DNA of 64,000 nucleotides from Palaemon carinicauda (GCF_036898095.1 NC_090730.1:21152344-21216343), one strand, 5' to 3'. Positions 1 to 11,640 are shown, counted from the stretch's first letter. Made by a program: numbers and translations. The notes: generated from the sequence alone by a model not told the origin.

Positions 1-290
1 GGACAGAACTACAGACTTGCCTCTTATTATAATCAGCCATCCCTCACCATCTATGAGTTACACACAAAAACGAGTAAAAATGACCAAAATTCACAAATTT
101 GACCTTGAAGATGACCCCAGGTGGTGTTGAAAATTTTACTATTGAACTCGCCATCCTCAAAAACCCCCAATTTGATCCAGAGAACGTGTTTCTAGCCCTT
201 CTAGAAGTCTTTTAGTCCAGACTCAAGTTAATCTTTCAGACTCAAGTTAAAAACCCCGAGGTCCTAACGTTCCAGTCCTTCCTTAAAGGA
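1..290. other. Unassigned flank
   Basis: AT-rich sequence before the first minisatellite. I see no gene, RNA or transposon signature in it. Confidence 0.4.
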
Positions 291-295
291 GTCTA

Positions 296-1690
296 TGCAC
301 TAGAGATACAGGCCATGCAATTTACCCAATAACTTCCTTCTGGGATCTTACTAGAGATACAGACCATGCCATTTACCCAATAACTTCCTTCTGGGATCTT
401 ACTAGAGATACAGACCATGCAATTTACCCAATAACTTCCTTCTGGGATACTACTAGAGATACAGACCATGCAATTTACCCAATAACTTCCTTCTGGAATG
501 TTACTAGAGATACAGACCATGCAATTTACCCAATAACTTCCTTTTAGGATCTTACTAGAGGTACAGGCCATGCAATTTACCCAATAACTCCCTTCTTGCA
601 TCATACTAGAGATACAGACCATGCAATTAACCCAACAACTTCCTTCTGGGATCTTACTAGAGATACAGACCATGCAATTTACCCAATAACTCCCTTCTGG
701 GATCTTACTAGAGATACAGACCATGCAATTTACCCAATAACTTCCTTCTGGGATCTTACTAGAGGTACAGGCCATACAATTTACCCAGTAACTTCCTTCT
801 GGGATCTTAGTAGAGATACAGACCATGCAATTTACCCAATAACTTCCTTATGGGATCTTAATAGAGATACAGACCATGCAATTAACCCAACAACTTCCTT
901 CTGGGATCTTACTAGAGATACAGACCATGCAATTTACCCAATAACTCCCTTCAGGAATCTTACTAGAGGTACAGACCATGCAATTTACCTAATAACTTCC
1001 TTCTGGGATCTTATTAGAGATACAGACCATGCAATTTACCCAATAACTTCCTTATGGGATCTTAATAGAGATACAGGCCATGCAATTTACCTAATAACTT
1101 CCTTTTGGGATCTTACTAGAGATATAGACCATGCAATTTATCCAATAACTTCCTTTTGGGATCTTAATAGAGATACAGGCCATGCAATTTACCCAATAAC
1201 TTCCTTATGGGATCTTAATAGAGATACAGACCATGCAATTTACCAAATAACTTCCTTTTGGGATCTTACTAGAGATACAGACCATGCAATTTATCCAATA
1301 ACTTCCTTTTGGGATCTTAATAGAGATACAGGCCATGCAATTTACCCAATAACATCCTTCTGGGATCTTGCTAGAGATACAGACCATAGAATTTACCAAA
1401 TAACTTCCTTCTGGGATCTTACTAGAGATACAGGCCATGCAATTTACCTAATAACTTTCTTATGGGATCTTACTAGAGATACAGACCATGCAATTTACCC
1501 AATATCTAAATTCTGGGATCTTATTAGAGATACAGGCCATACAGTTTACCCAAAAACCTCCTTCTGTGATCTTACTAGATCACCATATAATTTACACAAT
1601 AACTTCCTTTTGGTATCTTGATAGAGATACAGGCCAAGCAATTTACCCAATAACTTCCTTCTGGGATCTTGCTAGAGATAAAAACCATAC
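296..1690. repeat. 51-bp minisatellite, about 27 units
   Basis: The unit reads roughly ACTAGAGATACAGACC, then ATGCAATTTACCCAATAACT, then TCCTTCTGGGATCTT, 51 bp in all. Because 51 is a multiple of three, long open frames run through it on both strands: plus 596-1621 repeats a 17-residue block RDTDHAIYPITSFWDLT. Units differ by scattered substitutions (gaCc/ggCc, cttctgg/cttatgg). Open frames of this kind are a by-product of the period; no start context, splice site or domain supports a gene. Confidence 0.92.
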
Positions 1691-2880
1691 AATGTATCCA
1701 ATAGGTAACTTCTGGTATCTTGGTAGTGTTGCAGGTCAAGTATTTCACCCACTAAATTCATTTAACTTTGATCTTGTTAATGTTGCAGGTCAAGAAATTT
1801 AACCAGTAACTTCCTTCCAAAACCTTCTAGTACATACCAAGCAGTTACAATATAATTTCTTTCTGGGATCCTGCATGTGCTGCAGGTCAAACAATTTACC
1901 CCACTAATGTCTTTCTTAAATCTTGCAAATGCTGCAGGTCAAGCAATTTACCCACAAACGTCCCTATGACATTTATTAGTTCTACATGTCGAGCAGTATA
2001 CCAACTAATCTCTTGTATTTTTTTTCCAACTATCAAGTAATTTATTCAATAACTTTTTTTGGACTCTTGCAAGTGCTGCTGGTCGAGCAATTTACCCAAT
2101 AATTTCTTTCTGGGATATTTATAGTGTTTTTCACAATCTTCCTAGTGCTGCAGGTCGAACAATTTATCCACAAAGTACTTTCTGGGATCTGGCTCTTCCT
2201 GCAGGTCAAGCAATTTACAAACTATTTCTTATTGTGATCTTACCAGTGCTGCAGGTCAAACATTTTACCCAGCTTCTTTCTGGAATTGTTAATGTGACAG
2301 GACAATCAATTTGCCCATTAACTTAATTCTCTGGATCTTACTAGTGCTGCATGCCAAGCAATTTACCCACGAATTTCTTTCTGGGATCAAACAATTATCC
2401 CCACTAATGACTTTTTGGGATCAGTTGACCCAACAACTACTTTCTGAATTTTTTTCTAATTATGCAGGTTAAATAGTTTACCCACAAACTTCTTTCTTGG
2501 ATCTTGCAAGTGATACAGATCGACCAATATACCCTCTTAACTTGTTTCTGAGATCTTGCTGGAGCTGCAGGTCATGCAATTTCCTCACTAACTTTCTTGG
2601 ATAATACTAGTCCTACAGGTCAAGCAGTTTACACACTAACTTGTAGGTCAAGTAATTTACCGATAACTTATTAATTTTTATGTGAAGTTGTCATTACTAC
2701 AAGTAAAGCAATTTACCTACTCCTTTACTCCTTTCGGAGATCTTGTTAATGTGTAGGTTAATAAATATAACCACTGTCTTTTTTTTCTGAGATCCTTCGA
2801 GTGCTACAGGTCAAACTATTGACCCATTAACTTTTTTCAATCTTTCACTAAACTCTAATTCTAAAGACCCTGTATTGGAG
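1691..2880. repeat. Degenerate extension of the 51-bp minisatellite
   Basis: The motifs GCAGGTCAAGCAATTTACCC and TTCTGGGATCTT recur at irregular spacing and diverge progressively to the right. This looks like the old edge of the same array, with a GTGCTGCAGGTC variant replacing AGATACAGACC. Confidence 0.75.
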
Positions 2881-2924
2881 ATCATAGCCATTGAATAGTT
2901 AAATGATTCTACCTCATTCTACCT

Positions 2925-4200
2925 GCATACTCCTTTCTCATCATCTGTCTTTCTTCTATTTATCTTGAGCCCAACCTCGTGTGATATTTCATGCAGTCTG
3001 GTAAGCAAGCTTTGCAAATCCTGTGGTGTTCTGCTAACAAGGACAGCATCAGCATACTTTAGGTCTGCTAATTTCCTATTACCAATCCAGTCCAATCCTT
3101 TTCCACTATCTCTGACTGATTTATGCATTACAAAATCCATGAGGAGGATAAACAACATAGGTGACAACACATTCTCTTGTAGTACTCCGCAGTTCACTGG
3201 AAATTCATTTGATAAGACTCCAATAACATTAACTTTGCACCTGCTCTGCTCATAAACAGACTTAGATCAGGTAAACATATTCAAGACGAATTCCGTAGTT
3301 ATGCAGAACTCTCCAGAAAATTGGCAGGTGCACACTATCAAAAGCTTTTCATAGTTTGCAAATGCATTCAAAAGTGGATTTCTATATTCTATGCATTGCT
3401 GTACATGTCTCAAAATGAAAATTTGGTCAGTGCAACCTCTACCTTGTCGTAATCCTGCTTGTTCATTTCTCGACTTTTTATCTATCTTTTTTTCTCCAGT
3501 ATTCAGAATAAGCATACTATATATATTCATAACTGATAAAAGTGTTACGCCTCTAAAATTATTGCAGGCAATCAGGTATCCTTTCTTGCCATTTTCACCA
3601 ACATTCCTAACTCCCATTCATCAGGTTTTGCTTTTTCAAGCCACATTCTACAAAATAATCTTGTAAGTAATGTATAGTCACTTCATTTTCAACCAGTATC
3701 ATCTCGGCAGTTATTCCATCGTATCCAGGGCTTTCCTTATCTTGAGTTTTTTAATGATAGTTTCGACTTCAAACACACTGAAATTATTCATGGGCTTCAG
3801 GTATATCAATATAATTATTCCCTTCGTATCTCCTACTCATAACCTCACTAAATTGTTGTCTTTCTTCCTCTTCTGTTGTTATATCAGATCCATCTCTCTT
3901 TATGATGGGTATATGCGTCTTCTTATTTGCCCCAGTCGAGATTTCATTAATAGCCACTCCCTGAATTCATAGCTTTGTCAGCCTCATCTGCTTTGCTGTC
4001 TACATTTTCTCTCCTGCCATTTCTTTTCTTTTCTTTTGGTCTTACTATCAATACTGGAATATTTAGCTTTCTCTACCTTGAAATTTTCATTACTTCCTCG
4101 AAAACTTTCAACAATAATGTCTTTGCCTCCTTTTTATAGTATCCCAAGTATCATTTGATATCCATGGCTTTCGCCTTGTAACTGCTTGTCCCAAGACTTC
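2925..4200 (-). pseudogene. Non-LTR retrotransposon reverse transcriptase relic
   Basis: Reading the minus strand from 4200 down, the linker and RT parts of a LINE ORF2 appear in broken frames: a piece reading SPGYDGITAEMIL near 3700, CNNFRGVTLLSV near 3560, then NEQAGLRQGRGCTDQIF near 3450. Next comes the domain-B region GVLQENVLSP near 3180 and the catalytic box near 3050 as KYADAVLVS. In active LINE reverse transcriptases the latter two are normally GxxQGxxLSP and YADD, so a catalytic aspartate has become alanine and a domain-B glycine is replaced. Frame changes occur near 3265 and 3620. No endonuclease domain is seen, so the copy is also 5' incomplete. It is a dead copy; the exact clade (RTE-like or I-like) was not settled. 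Confidence 0.82.
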
Positions 4201-4831
4201 ACTTCCTACTGACTGATATATGTTCTTAATATCACACCATTATTGATTAATAGTGTTATCTTCTTTGTCCATAAACTGACTAAATCCATAGAGGCTAGAT
4301 ACATCAAAGGATGGCCAGCTGCTTGTGATGTGCAGTGCCTCTCTAACTTAGGCAAGGCACCCCTGCCGGACCATACTAATTCTAGCAAGATCAACCGCCA
4401 GGGTTCTGGAGTAAAAGCCGAAGTGACAGTTTGTCTATTGCCTTAAACCCAATACGTCACCCTTATGCTAGTGACTTCATCGAGATTTAGGGAGGCGTTT
4501 CCTCCACACCCAAAGCTCTCATTACTCCACCAGGTTGCTCATCTGCTTATAAGAGGTATAACTGTTGGCAAACAGATTGCTAAGATATACCGCCTAGCAC
4601 GGTGAATAGGGTAAAAGAAATTTTCATATAAGCTAAGAATCTGGTTGGAAGACTTGTCTTTGTGTATACTGTTTGGTCTGTCTGGTTAATTAGTACTCAC
4701 AAAATGAAAATGAATATGAATATCAGACTTAGTAAAAGAAGTCTTTGATATCATGGTCTGGAGCAATATATGTATTATTTAGACGACGAAAGAAAGCTAT
4801 CTAGAAGGCTGAGGTGACTGATGCACTGTAC
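4201..4831. other. Unassigned intergenic sequence
   Basis: No coding signal is convincing here. The stretch 4290-4460 is more GC-rich than its surroundings (GGCAAGGCACCCCTGCCGG) and could be a dispersed short repeat, but I see no partner copy in this window. Confidence 0.35.

Positions 4832-4896
<65 letters not shown>
4832..4896. repeat. (TA)n microsatellite
   Basis: Uninterrupted TA dinucleotides, about 32 repeats. Confidence 0.97.
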
Positions 4897-4897
<1 letters not shown>

Positions 4898-5115
4898 TCT
4901 GCTTATTGAAAGGTATCGTAGCACAGTTCTGTATCCTATGCTACTTTGTTATATTAAGTTTAGCAATTCTCAGATTATGTTTGGTTACAATGTTCAATAG
5001 TTTTAGTTAATGCTCTGTTGCTATAAAAATTCTGCCTTACAACAATTACAGATGCCTAAATTATATGTTATGAAAGGTAGTTGTTATTGTAAGTTTTTCC
5101 TCTTGCCATTCACTG

Positions 5116-5136
5116 CTAACTATGCCCAATAAACAG
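5116..5136 (+). other. Splice acceptor of nuclear receptor terminal exon
   Basis: A branch-point-like CTAAC (5116-5120) is followed by an AG at 5135-5136. The reading frame upstream of the ATG at 5162 stays open back to this AG. The eight residues it adds (FKRCLAAG, 5138-5161) fit the conserved end of a nuclear receptor DNA-binding domain, which supports an intron boundary here. The pyrimidine tract is weak. Confidence 0.6.
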
Positions 5137-6265
5137 GTTCAAGCGCTGTCTTGCCGCAGGCATGGACAAATCGCTCGTCATGACAGAGGAGGACAGGAAA
5201 GCTCTCATGTATCGAAAGATCGAGAGGAGAAGACAGATTGTATTAGAGCACCAGAGGCTCGGAGGTCCTTCCCAAGAAATCTGTTTCGACGCACAGCAGG
5301 AACCGGATAATGTCAATCAAACTGACGACAGGGAAGACTGCGGAAGACACTTGACTGAAGATGAAGTCATTGCCAATAAGTGTAGAATTGAATATCTCCA
5401 GAAGGTTCTCCGCAAGTGTCTATCCTTTCCGGAATTTCCGGAACTTTGCAGAGAAGGAGATCCAGACGTCATGGAGAATCTCTTCATTGTCTTTTGTAAA
5501 AATATAGGCAGATTCTTCGGTTCAGTTCCTGAATTCCGAGAGTTAGAACCTACTTACCAGGGGATCTTGTTAAAACCGGCCGTGGCTAAGGCCATCTTTA
5601 TCTTGGGCTCTCACCAGTATGAACCCAGCAGCAATTCTTGGCCAAGAATACATTGGACCCCTTCTTGTAGGTTTCCCACCATTACTATGTCCACTATGAA
5701 AAATTTCATTGATGATGATGTTACAATGATGAAGTGGAAGGATTTCATCGAAAAATTCAGATTGTTTTTCATGGACGAAGTGGCGACTCTCTTAACTTTA
5801 GTCGTATCTCTCTTTGATTACAAAGATTCTAGCTTGGGTGAGATTCCTGACATATCCCATAGAAAAGAAATATATCTCAAGCTATATAGATTTTACTTGC
5901 AAAGCAATAAGTGCCAGGCTTCAGATACCACAGCTTATCTCTCATATCTGAAGAGTTCCTTGTTATACATCGAGGAACTGAAAGAATGTTTTCAAAACTC
6001 GACCACTGAAGAGAATAGGAGTGGTGCTCATAGCAATGATAGTATTTATGAATGTTCTCCTTCTTCGAGCTCCACTGGCGGTTACAGCATCCCAGTCAAA
6101 AGTGATCCTTTGGTGCAGGAAAGTGCCGACGGGTTTTCTTTTCATCCTGCAGTGAGCACAGAAGCAGAGGATCATCTCTCTAACGCTGGTGGGTCAACTA
6201 CATTGATGCCCTTGTCTGTAAAAGATGAGAATGAATATAAGTTTTTTGATTATCTTTCTTTGTGA
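5137..6265 (+). CDS. Nuclear hormone receptor, 3' terminal exon (end of DBD, hinge, ligand-binding domain)
   Basis: Partial host gene: a ligand-regulated transcription factor of the nuclear receptor superfamily, expected to act in the nucleus. The exon opens with FKRCLAAGMDKSLVMTEEDR, the junction of the second zinc finger and hinge, whose CLxxGM and following acidic residues resemble the NR1 group (VDR, HR96, crustacean HR97). Counting from the ATG at 5162, the hinge covers residues 10-65 and the ligand-binding domain about 66-280. The region FCKNIGRFFGSVPEFREL (111-128) matches the helix 3-4 signature. IFILGSHQYEP (145-155) fits helix 5, DEVATLLTLVVSLF (205-218) helix 8, RKEIYLKLYRFYL (234-246) helix 9, and residues 259-277 helix 10/11. 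A Ser-rich tail of about 90 residues follows, with no canonical AF-2 motif. The zinc fingers proper must lie upstream in other exons, which I did not find within 5 kb. The frame is intact to the TGA, unlike every transposon gene here. The ATG at 5162 is internal, not a true start. The subfamily is inference. Confidence 0.72.
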
Positions 6266-7200
6266 CTTAAATTCCTTCGAGAAAGGGAAACTCCTTCTTT
6301 GGCTTTGGCACCTCATGCTTTCTGTAGTGAAATTCGAATACGTTTGAAAATAGCCGATAGAAAAGATTGCTGTAGTAATAGAGGTAGCAAAGAAGTTTCT
6401 GAGGGAGTAATATGCGCTTAGCATGAGACATTGAAACTTGATAATCAAATATGTAAGATCTCGCTGATCTTTATATACTAATGGATTGATTCTATTTACG
6501 TGAATCTCAAACATTAGTCTAACCCTCAAAGTGAAGTGAGGTACAGTTGGATACTGTAGTTCCTGGTACATGTGGCTAGAAAGTGATGCACCTTGTCACG
6601 CCCCTTTTTCGTAGTAAGTAATCAAACAGAGGCAGTGGACAGGGCTAAAGACAGGCACTGATCGCGCAGTAAAGGTGTGACTGGGTGCACTCTCTCAGTC
6701 TCCGACTGTACATATTCCTGTGAAGATATTTTTTCTACTTTGGAAGGAGTAGTAGAGTTTAATGGAATAGGTAAAAATTAATTATATTTGTTCCAATGGC
6801 AATAAATATGTATTTGGAGTTGTTTTTTTTCTGTTTGTCAGAAATTCGCTATTCTTGAGAAATTTTACCTATTCCTTTGCATTGCTGTGTAGAGATGGAC
6901 TTGAACGCTATTTACCAAATATACTGTAACCCACAATATTAAAGCTTTATTATTGTTTTCAAATTAAATAGAACTTATATAAGAAATATACTTTTTATAA
7001 CCTCATAAAATAGTTTTATTTTCCAGCCATTTGAAAGCTGCCAAATTTCAGTTATTAAAGAATATTTATTTCTAATTTATGATGGGTTTCTACCAATCGT
7101 TTCATGAGGTTTCTTTCCCAAACCTCTAGATTTCTTCCCTTCATGTTTAGAATGGTGATCGAGGAAAATTGAAATAGTTTCTCATATACCGTAGGTAGAC
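6266..7200. other. Probable 3' UTR and intergenic sequence
   Basis: AT-rich, without a recognisable gene or repeat. The first 500-700 bp may be the 3' untranslated region of the nuclear receptor transcript. Confidence 0.4.
6801..6806 (+). other. Candidate poly(A) signal for the nuclear receptor
   Basis: AATAAA lies about 535 bp after the stop codon; an ATTAAA at 6938-6943 is an alternative. Position is the only support. Confidence 0.35.
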
Positions 7201-7206
7201 ACCTAA

Positions 7207-7219
7207 TTATATACATATA

Positions 7220-7312
<93 letters not shown>

Positions 7313-7318
7313 GATGTA
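7207..7318. repeat. (TA)n microsatellite
   Basis: TA repeats with a few TATG and CATA interruptions; it directly precedes a LINE fragment. Confidence 0.95.
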
Positions 7319-7356
7319 TATGTGTATGTGTATATATATTTTTATATGGATGTATG

Positions 7357-8050
7357 TGTGCAGATGATATAGTTCTACATAGTGAATCATGGGATGAATA
7401 GGAAAAGATGATAGAAAATTTGAATGAAGAAAATAGAAATGTAGGATTGAAAATGAATTTTAGTAAAACTAAGATAATGTTCAATGAAAGTGCAGATAGA
7501 ATAAATAAGGGTTATGGACGAACCTCTAGAGAGTAGAGATTATTAATGAGTATGCATGCTTAGGACAGACTTGGCGTTTTCCCAGGTCATGAGGCTGTAA
7601 TTAAAAAGGCTAAGCTTGGGAGAGCTTTTGGTAATCAAAATGAGATTATGAAAATAAAATGCCACTTTCTCTAAAAAGAAAAGTATTTAATCAGGTGGCC
7701 CTACCAGTATTATGTATCAGCTAGTTACAACTCGAAAGACCTATAGAAAGAATAATGGTGGGAACAACACTAAGAGATGATATAAGAGTAACATGGATAC
7801 GAGAGCAAACTAGAGGATAGTCTAACAATATTTAAGAAAAGGAAATGGACATGACAGGATAGGTAATAGATGGACAAGAAGAGTAACTAAATGGGTCCCT
7901 AGAGATTGCAAATGAAGCAAGGGAAGGAAGAGTCGACAGCGGATTGTCGAACTAAGAAAATTTGCGGGAGGACTGGCATGTAAAAGACCATAAACAGATG
8001 CGTGAGCAAGGACATGTCTGAGGCTTTTGTCCGATGATGATGATAATGAA
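7357..8050 (+). pseudogene. 3' fragment of a LINE reverse transcriptase (endonuclease-RT family)
   Basis: Starts inside the catalytic box [11 protein letters not shown] (7357-7389), followed by [19 protein letters not shown] and then KTKIMFN. Broken-frame segments typical of the RT C-terminus follow: EYAYLGQT near 7550, MPLSLKRKVFNQ near 7660, then IERIMVGTTLRDDIR near 7750. The end is the REQGHV region near 8010 and a GATGATGATGATAATG tail. Stops and shifts occur throughout, for example between DE and EKM. It is 5' truncated just after a (TA)n tract. The same 3' end recurs at 10252 and 15113. Confidence 0.82.
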
Positions 8051-8070
8051 GTCAGCCCTCCATATTCCCC

Positions 8071-8085
8071 GGGGGGGGGGGGGGG
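8071..8085. repeat. G15 homopolymer
   Basis: CCCC followed by 15 G, lying between the LINE tail and the fold-back element. Confidence 0.9.
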
Positions 8086-8100
8086 ACAGACTATATTACA

Positions 8101-8276
8101 TTTTTTTAACGAGGCGCATTTGCAGTGACTCGTAGGCGTGTCCGTTTAGGTCGAAAAAGTTTCCTGCTATCTGATTGGTTAGAATGATCTTATCCAACCA
8201 ATCAGCGAGCGGGAAGCTTTTACGAGCTAAAAGGTCACCCCTGCGAGTCGGTGCAAATCTGCCCCACTAAAAAGAA
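8101..8276. mobile_element. Fold-back (palindromic) element, MITE-like
   Basis: The two halves are imperfect inverted copies over nearly their whole length, about 80 bp per arm. GCATTTGCAGTGACTCG near 8116 pairs with CGAGTCGGTGCAAATCTGC near 8244. GATTGGTT (8173-8180) pairs with AACCAATC (8196-8203). The outer arms are TTTTTTTAAC against ACTAAAAAG. No coding capacity. The structure is that of a non-autonomous fold-back transposon or hairpin-forming repeat; the superfamily is unknown. Confidence 0.75.
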
Positions 8277-8289
8277 TTGACTATAGGCC

Positions 8290-9158
8290 CAAAGATCGAG
8301 AATCTACGAATGGTTGCTGCCCTAGAGTGTGTCAACTAATTACTAATCAACTCGCTTACCATTCCCTACAGGTGTGGTTGATTAACACACTAGGTAGCGC
8401 GCTGAACTGTACTATATTGTTTTGACGTGATTTTTATCATGGTATTCTAGTTCATACTAAATTACTTTAAAGAGGTAATTGCATATTATTAACACAACTT
8501 TCTGAAATAATAATACCAATTCCTTAATATCGGAAGAGGGTCTGCCCCTCTCTTTTGTTCTTCTCCTGTAATTCTCTTTCTCCTTATTTCCTTAATCTTT
8601 CCCATCCCGAGTACCTGCATTTGAGCTATAAATTGGATTTCATCCAGGGGTACTCTTCCTTTCCCCATATTCCCCACTTCCCTATTATTATTATTATTTA
8701 AAACACAGTTTCAGTACAAGGTAAGATCACTCCTAACACCAGAGGTTATTGCCGCTATGTATAAGTAACAACAAAATACTCGTTTACATGTAACCACCGG
8801 AAATTGAAAATATATGTTTTAATGAAGCACAGTTGTCGTTTCAAAAATCAATTTATTTTTTTATAGAATGCATAATATCTTTAATTGGTCTGAGCTGACG
8901 ATATGGTTTCTAATACAGTATATTAATGGCAGTACACTATTTTTAGTTCTTTTTCAATGAATATTTGAATGTTTATCCTACCATAAGGGAAATAAAGATA
9001 AAAATGACGTAAACCATCATTTACATTTACGAAGTTCTAGCAGTAAAACTTTTGACACATTATGTCGCCTTCAGGGTTCTGTTCATTGAAAATGAAGTGT
9101 TTGCCAATACATAAAGTACATGAATTGTAGGGAGACCCTGTCAAGACCAGTCTAGCTT

Positions 9159-9160
<2 letters not shown>
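8290..9160. other. Unassigned intergenic sequence
   Basis: No supported gene. A (TTA)n run of about 16 bp occurs near 8685. A 62-codon minus frame at 8489-8677 has no recognisable content. Confidence 0.4.

Positions 9161-9227
<67 letters not shown>
9161..9227. repeat. (CT)n microsatellite
   Basis: Uninterrupted CT dinucleotides, about 33 repeats. Confidence 0.97.
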
Positions 9228-9230
<3 letters not shown>

Positions 9231-9752
9231 AATCCTTCTTACATGTACGTAAATTAACACCCAATCTTTACATTAAATTTCGATTATATCCAATCAATCC
9301 ATTTCCCTTCTTTTCATCGTTTTTATCTAATTGTATTGAGATTAATTTCCTTTTGATAATAATTAATTCCTTCTTGCATAATAAATAAATCCAGGTAATA
9401 AAGTTTGTATATGTAAATAAAATGATAAAAAGACTTCAAGAGTGTGATTAAATTACTGAAGTAGAATTCTCCTTGTATTACAACGAAGGATACCTGTTCT
9501 TAAAGCAGTTACATTAAATATTAATGTAAAGGAATATTTTTCCTCTCTTATTTCTTAACGGGAAAATATATATTTTGAAAATTAAATCTTCATAAACATA
9601 GCGAAAGATAACAACAGGAAATATGTCCGTCCATAATTTCCAGTCCCGTGGAATGTGAGAGTTATCGTGCGATCAAAAAAAAAAAGAAAAAAAGAAAAAA
9701 AAGTTGGGACCTCTTTGAGTGATTTACGATCTAAAGAATGGTGGGGGAGAAA
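9228..9752. other. Unassigned AT-rich sequence
   Basis: Nothing recognisable apart from an A-rich run near 9676-9702. Confidence 0.4.
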
Positions 9753-10250
9753 GGTGCCATATAAACAAATGCAAATATGAGCATAGATGTTCAAGGTGCC
9801 AGATAAACAAATGCAAATTTTATCTTAGATGTCAAGTTGCCATATAAACAAATGCAAGTATGAGCATAGATATTCAAGGTGCCAGACAAACAAATGCAAA
9901 TTTTATCTTAGATGTTCAAGTTGCCATATAAACAAATGCAAATATGAGCATAGATGTTCAAGGTGCCAGATAAACAAATGCAAATTTTATCTTAGATGTT
10001 CAAGTTGCCATATAAACAAATGCAAATATGAGCATAGATGTTCAAGGTGCCAGATAAACAAATGCAAATTTTATCTTAGATGTTCAAGTTGCCATATAAA
10101 CAAATGCAAATATGAGCATAGATATTCAAGGTGCCAGACAAACAAATGCAAATTTTATCGTAGATATTCAAGTTGCCAGATAAGCAAATGCAAATATGAG
10201 CATAGATATTCAAGGTGCCAGATAAACAAATGCAAATTTTATCGTAGATG
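9753..10250. repeat. 84-bp tandem repeat made of two alternating 42-bp half units
   Basis: Half unit A is TTGCCATATAAACAAATGCA followed by AATATGAGCATAGATGTTCA and AG. Half unit B is GTGCCAGATAAACAAATGCA followed by AATTTTATCTTAGATGTTCA and AG. They alternate strictly for about six 84-bp periods. The period is a multiple of three, giving an apparent Cys-rich frame (CHINKCKYEHRCSRCQINKC) at 9829-10251 that is probably fortuitous. The array abuts a LINE fragment on its right. Confidence 0.93.
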
Positions 10251-10251
10251 A

Positions 10252-10380
10252 GAATAACAGATAGTAGATGGACATTAAGAATATCAGAATGGGTCCCTAG
10301 ATATTGCAAAAGAAGCAGAGGTGGAAGAAAAGACGATGGATTGATGAACTAAAAATTTACCGGTTTGCATTCATGATTTA
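10252..10380 (+). pseudogene. Short LINE 3' fragment
   Basis: The sequence reads roughly RWTLRISEWVPRYCKRSRGG, then RKRRWIDELK, the C-terminal part of the same RT family as at 7357-8050 and 15113-15645. It begins directly at the end of the 42-bp repeat array. Confidence 0.7.
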
Positions 10381-10714
10381 AATAGAGAAGGGAAAGAAGT
10401 TAATTTTACAATTTATATTACCAAAATTGATGAATATCTGCGTATGACACAAGTCTTTTGAATCTTTGTTGGCAACAGCCTACTGGAATTCAGGATTACA
10501 AAACAAACGTTGAACTATAGACAACCTCAATCTCTCTCTTACAAGCCATTATAATTGCTCTAAGTATGACAAGAGTTCATGAAAAATCATTGTTCCTTTT
10601 ATTCCAGAATTAACTAGTATTTGCATAAAATATATTGATTAAATGTACATACGATTTTTTTTCTTATTTGAAATTTCTCTACTTGATCTTTTAAATTCTT
10701 TGTGGTTACTTTTC

Positions 10715-10717
<3 letters not shown>
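10381..10717. other. Unassigned sequence
   Basis: I see no gene or repeat here. Confidence 0.4.
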
Positions 10718-10979
<262 letters not shown>

Positions 10980-11034
10980 TATGTAAGGAACTGAATGGTG
11001 ATTAAATATGTTGCAATGCACCAAATAGTGTAGG

Positions 11035-11272
11035 CCTACAATGTTTAAAAAAGAAAAAAAAACCGTAATTTTAATCGGAAATTTACCCTAAAAATCTACT
11101 GTTCTCAGTCGTATTTAGGTAAGATAAAGGCGACCTTAATTTTACCTTACTTTGTTATCATCTTTTACGGGTTGGGGACCGTAATATATCCGTTTTTAAA
11201 ACGGTGAAAATCCTGGAATAAATGTTGCCAGGCATGTACCGTTTTTTTAATGAAAATTTTTAAGTGTACCCA
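11035..11272. repeat. Possible short dispersed element rich in CCGTAA/CCGTTTT motifs
   Basis: The ends look like imperfect inverted copies: TTTAAAAAAGAAAAAAAAAC then CGTAATTTTAA on the left, against CCGTTTTTTTAATGAAAATT then TTTAAG on the right. The inside repeats CCGTAATA and CCGTTTTTAAAACGG. It has the form of a small MITE but has no second copy in this window. Confidence 0.35.
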
Positions 11273-11640
11273 CTATTTTATTAGCATTCATTTACAGTTA
11301 ATTGCTTATTTCCTCCAAAATTTTTAACGCTTATTTTTCTCTCCGAAACACCTCCGCAATAAATTCTTGATTAACCATGGCTGAAACCTGGAAGCGAACA
11401 ACGCATACCCCCTCAGGAACTGATGAAAAATGGTGTAATCTTTGATGAAGACACACGAAATCACAGTGGTTATTTAAAACATGTTTCAACGCCTTCCGGC
11501 TACGGCAGCAGGTGGGGGCTTCTCCCTCCAACAGTGTGGCCATATGTATACCTCCTGTTTCAAATTACCTTGGGAACTTCTTCCCTGTGACCTCCACGCT
11601 CGTCGCCTCCGGTGTGACCGAAACTTTAAGAAGAAATTAT
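11273..11640. other. Unassigned sequence
   Basis: Somewhat GC-richer than its neighbours. A 70-codon minus frame (11331-11543) has no recognisable domain. Confidence 0.35.

Noticed and set aside
596..1621. 341-codon plus frame and its minus-strand mirror (293-826)
   Set aside because: Frames exist only because the minisatellite period is 51 bp; both strands are equally open and no domain or start context is seen.
4290..4460. tRNA or snRNA gene
   Set aside because: GC-rich words suggested an RNA gene, but I could not form a cloverleaf or find pol III boxes.
5122..5310. 62-codon plus frame and 66-codon minus frame overlapping the nuclear receptor start
   Set aside because: Shadows of the receptor exon; the receptor frame alone has domain content.
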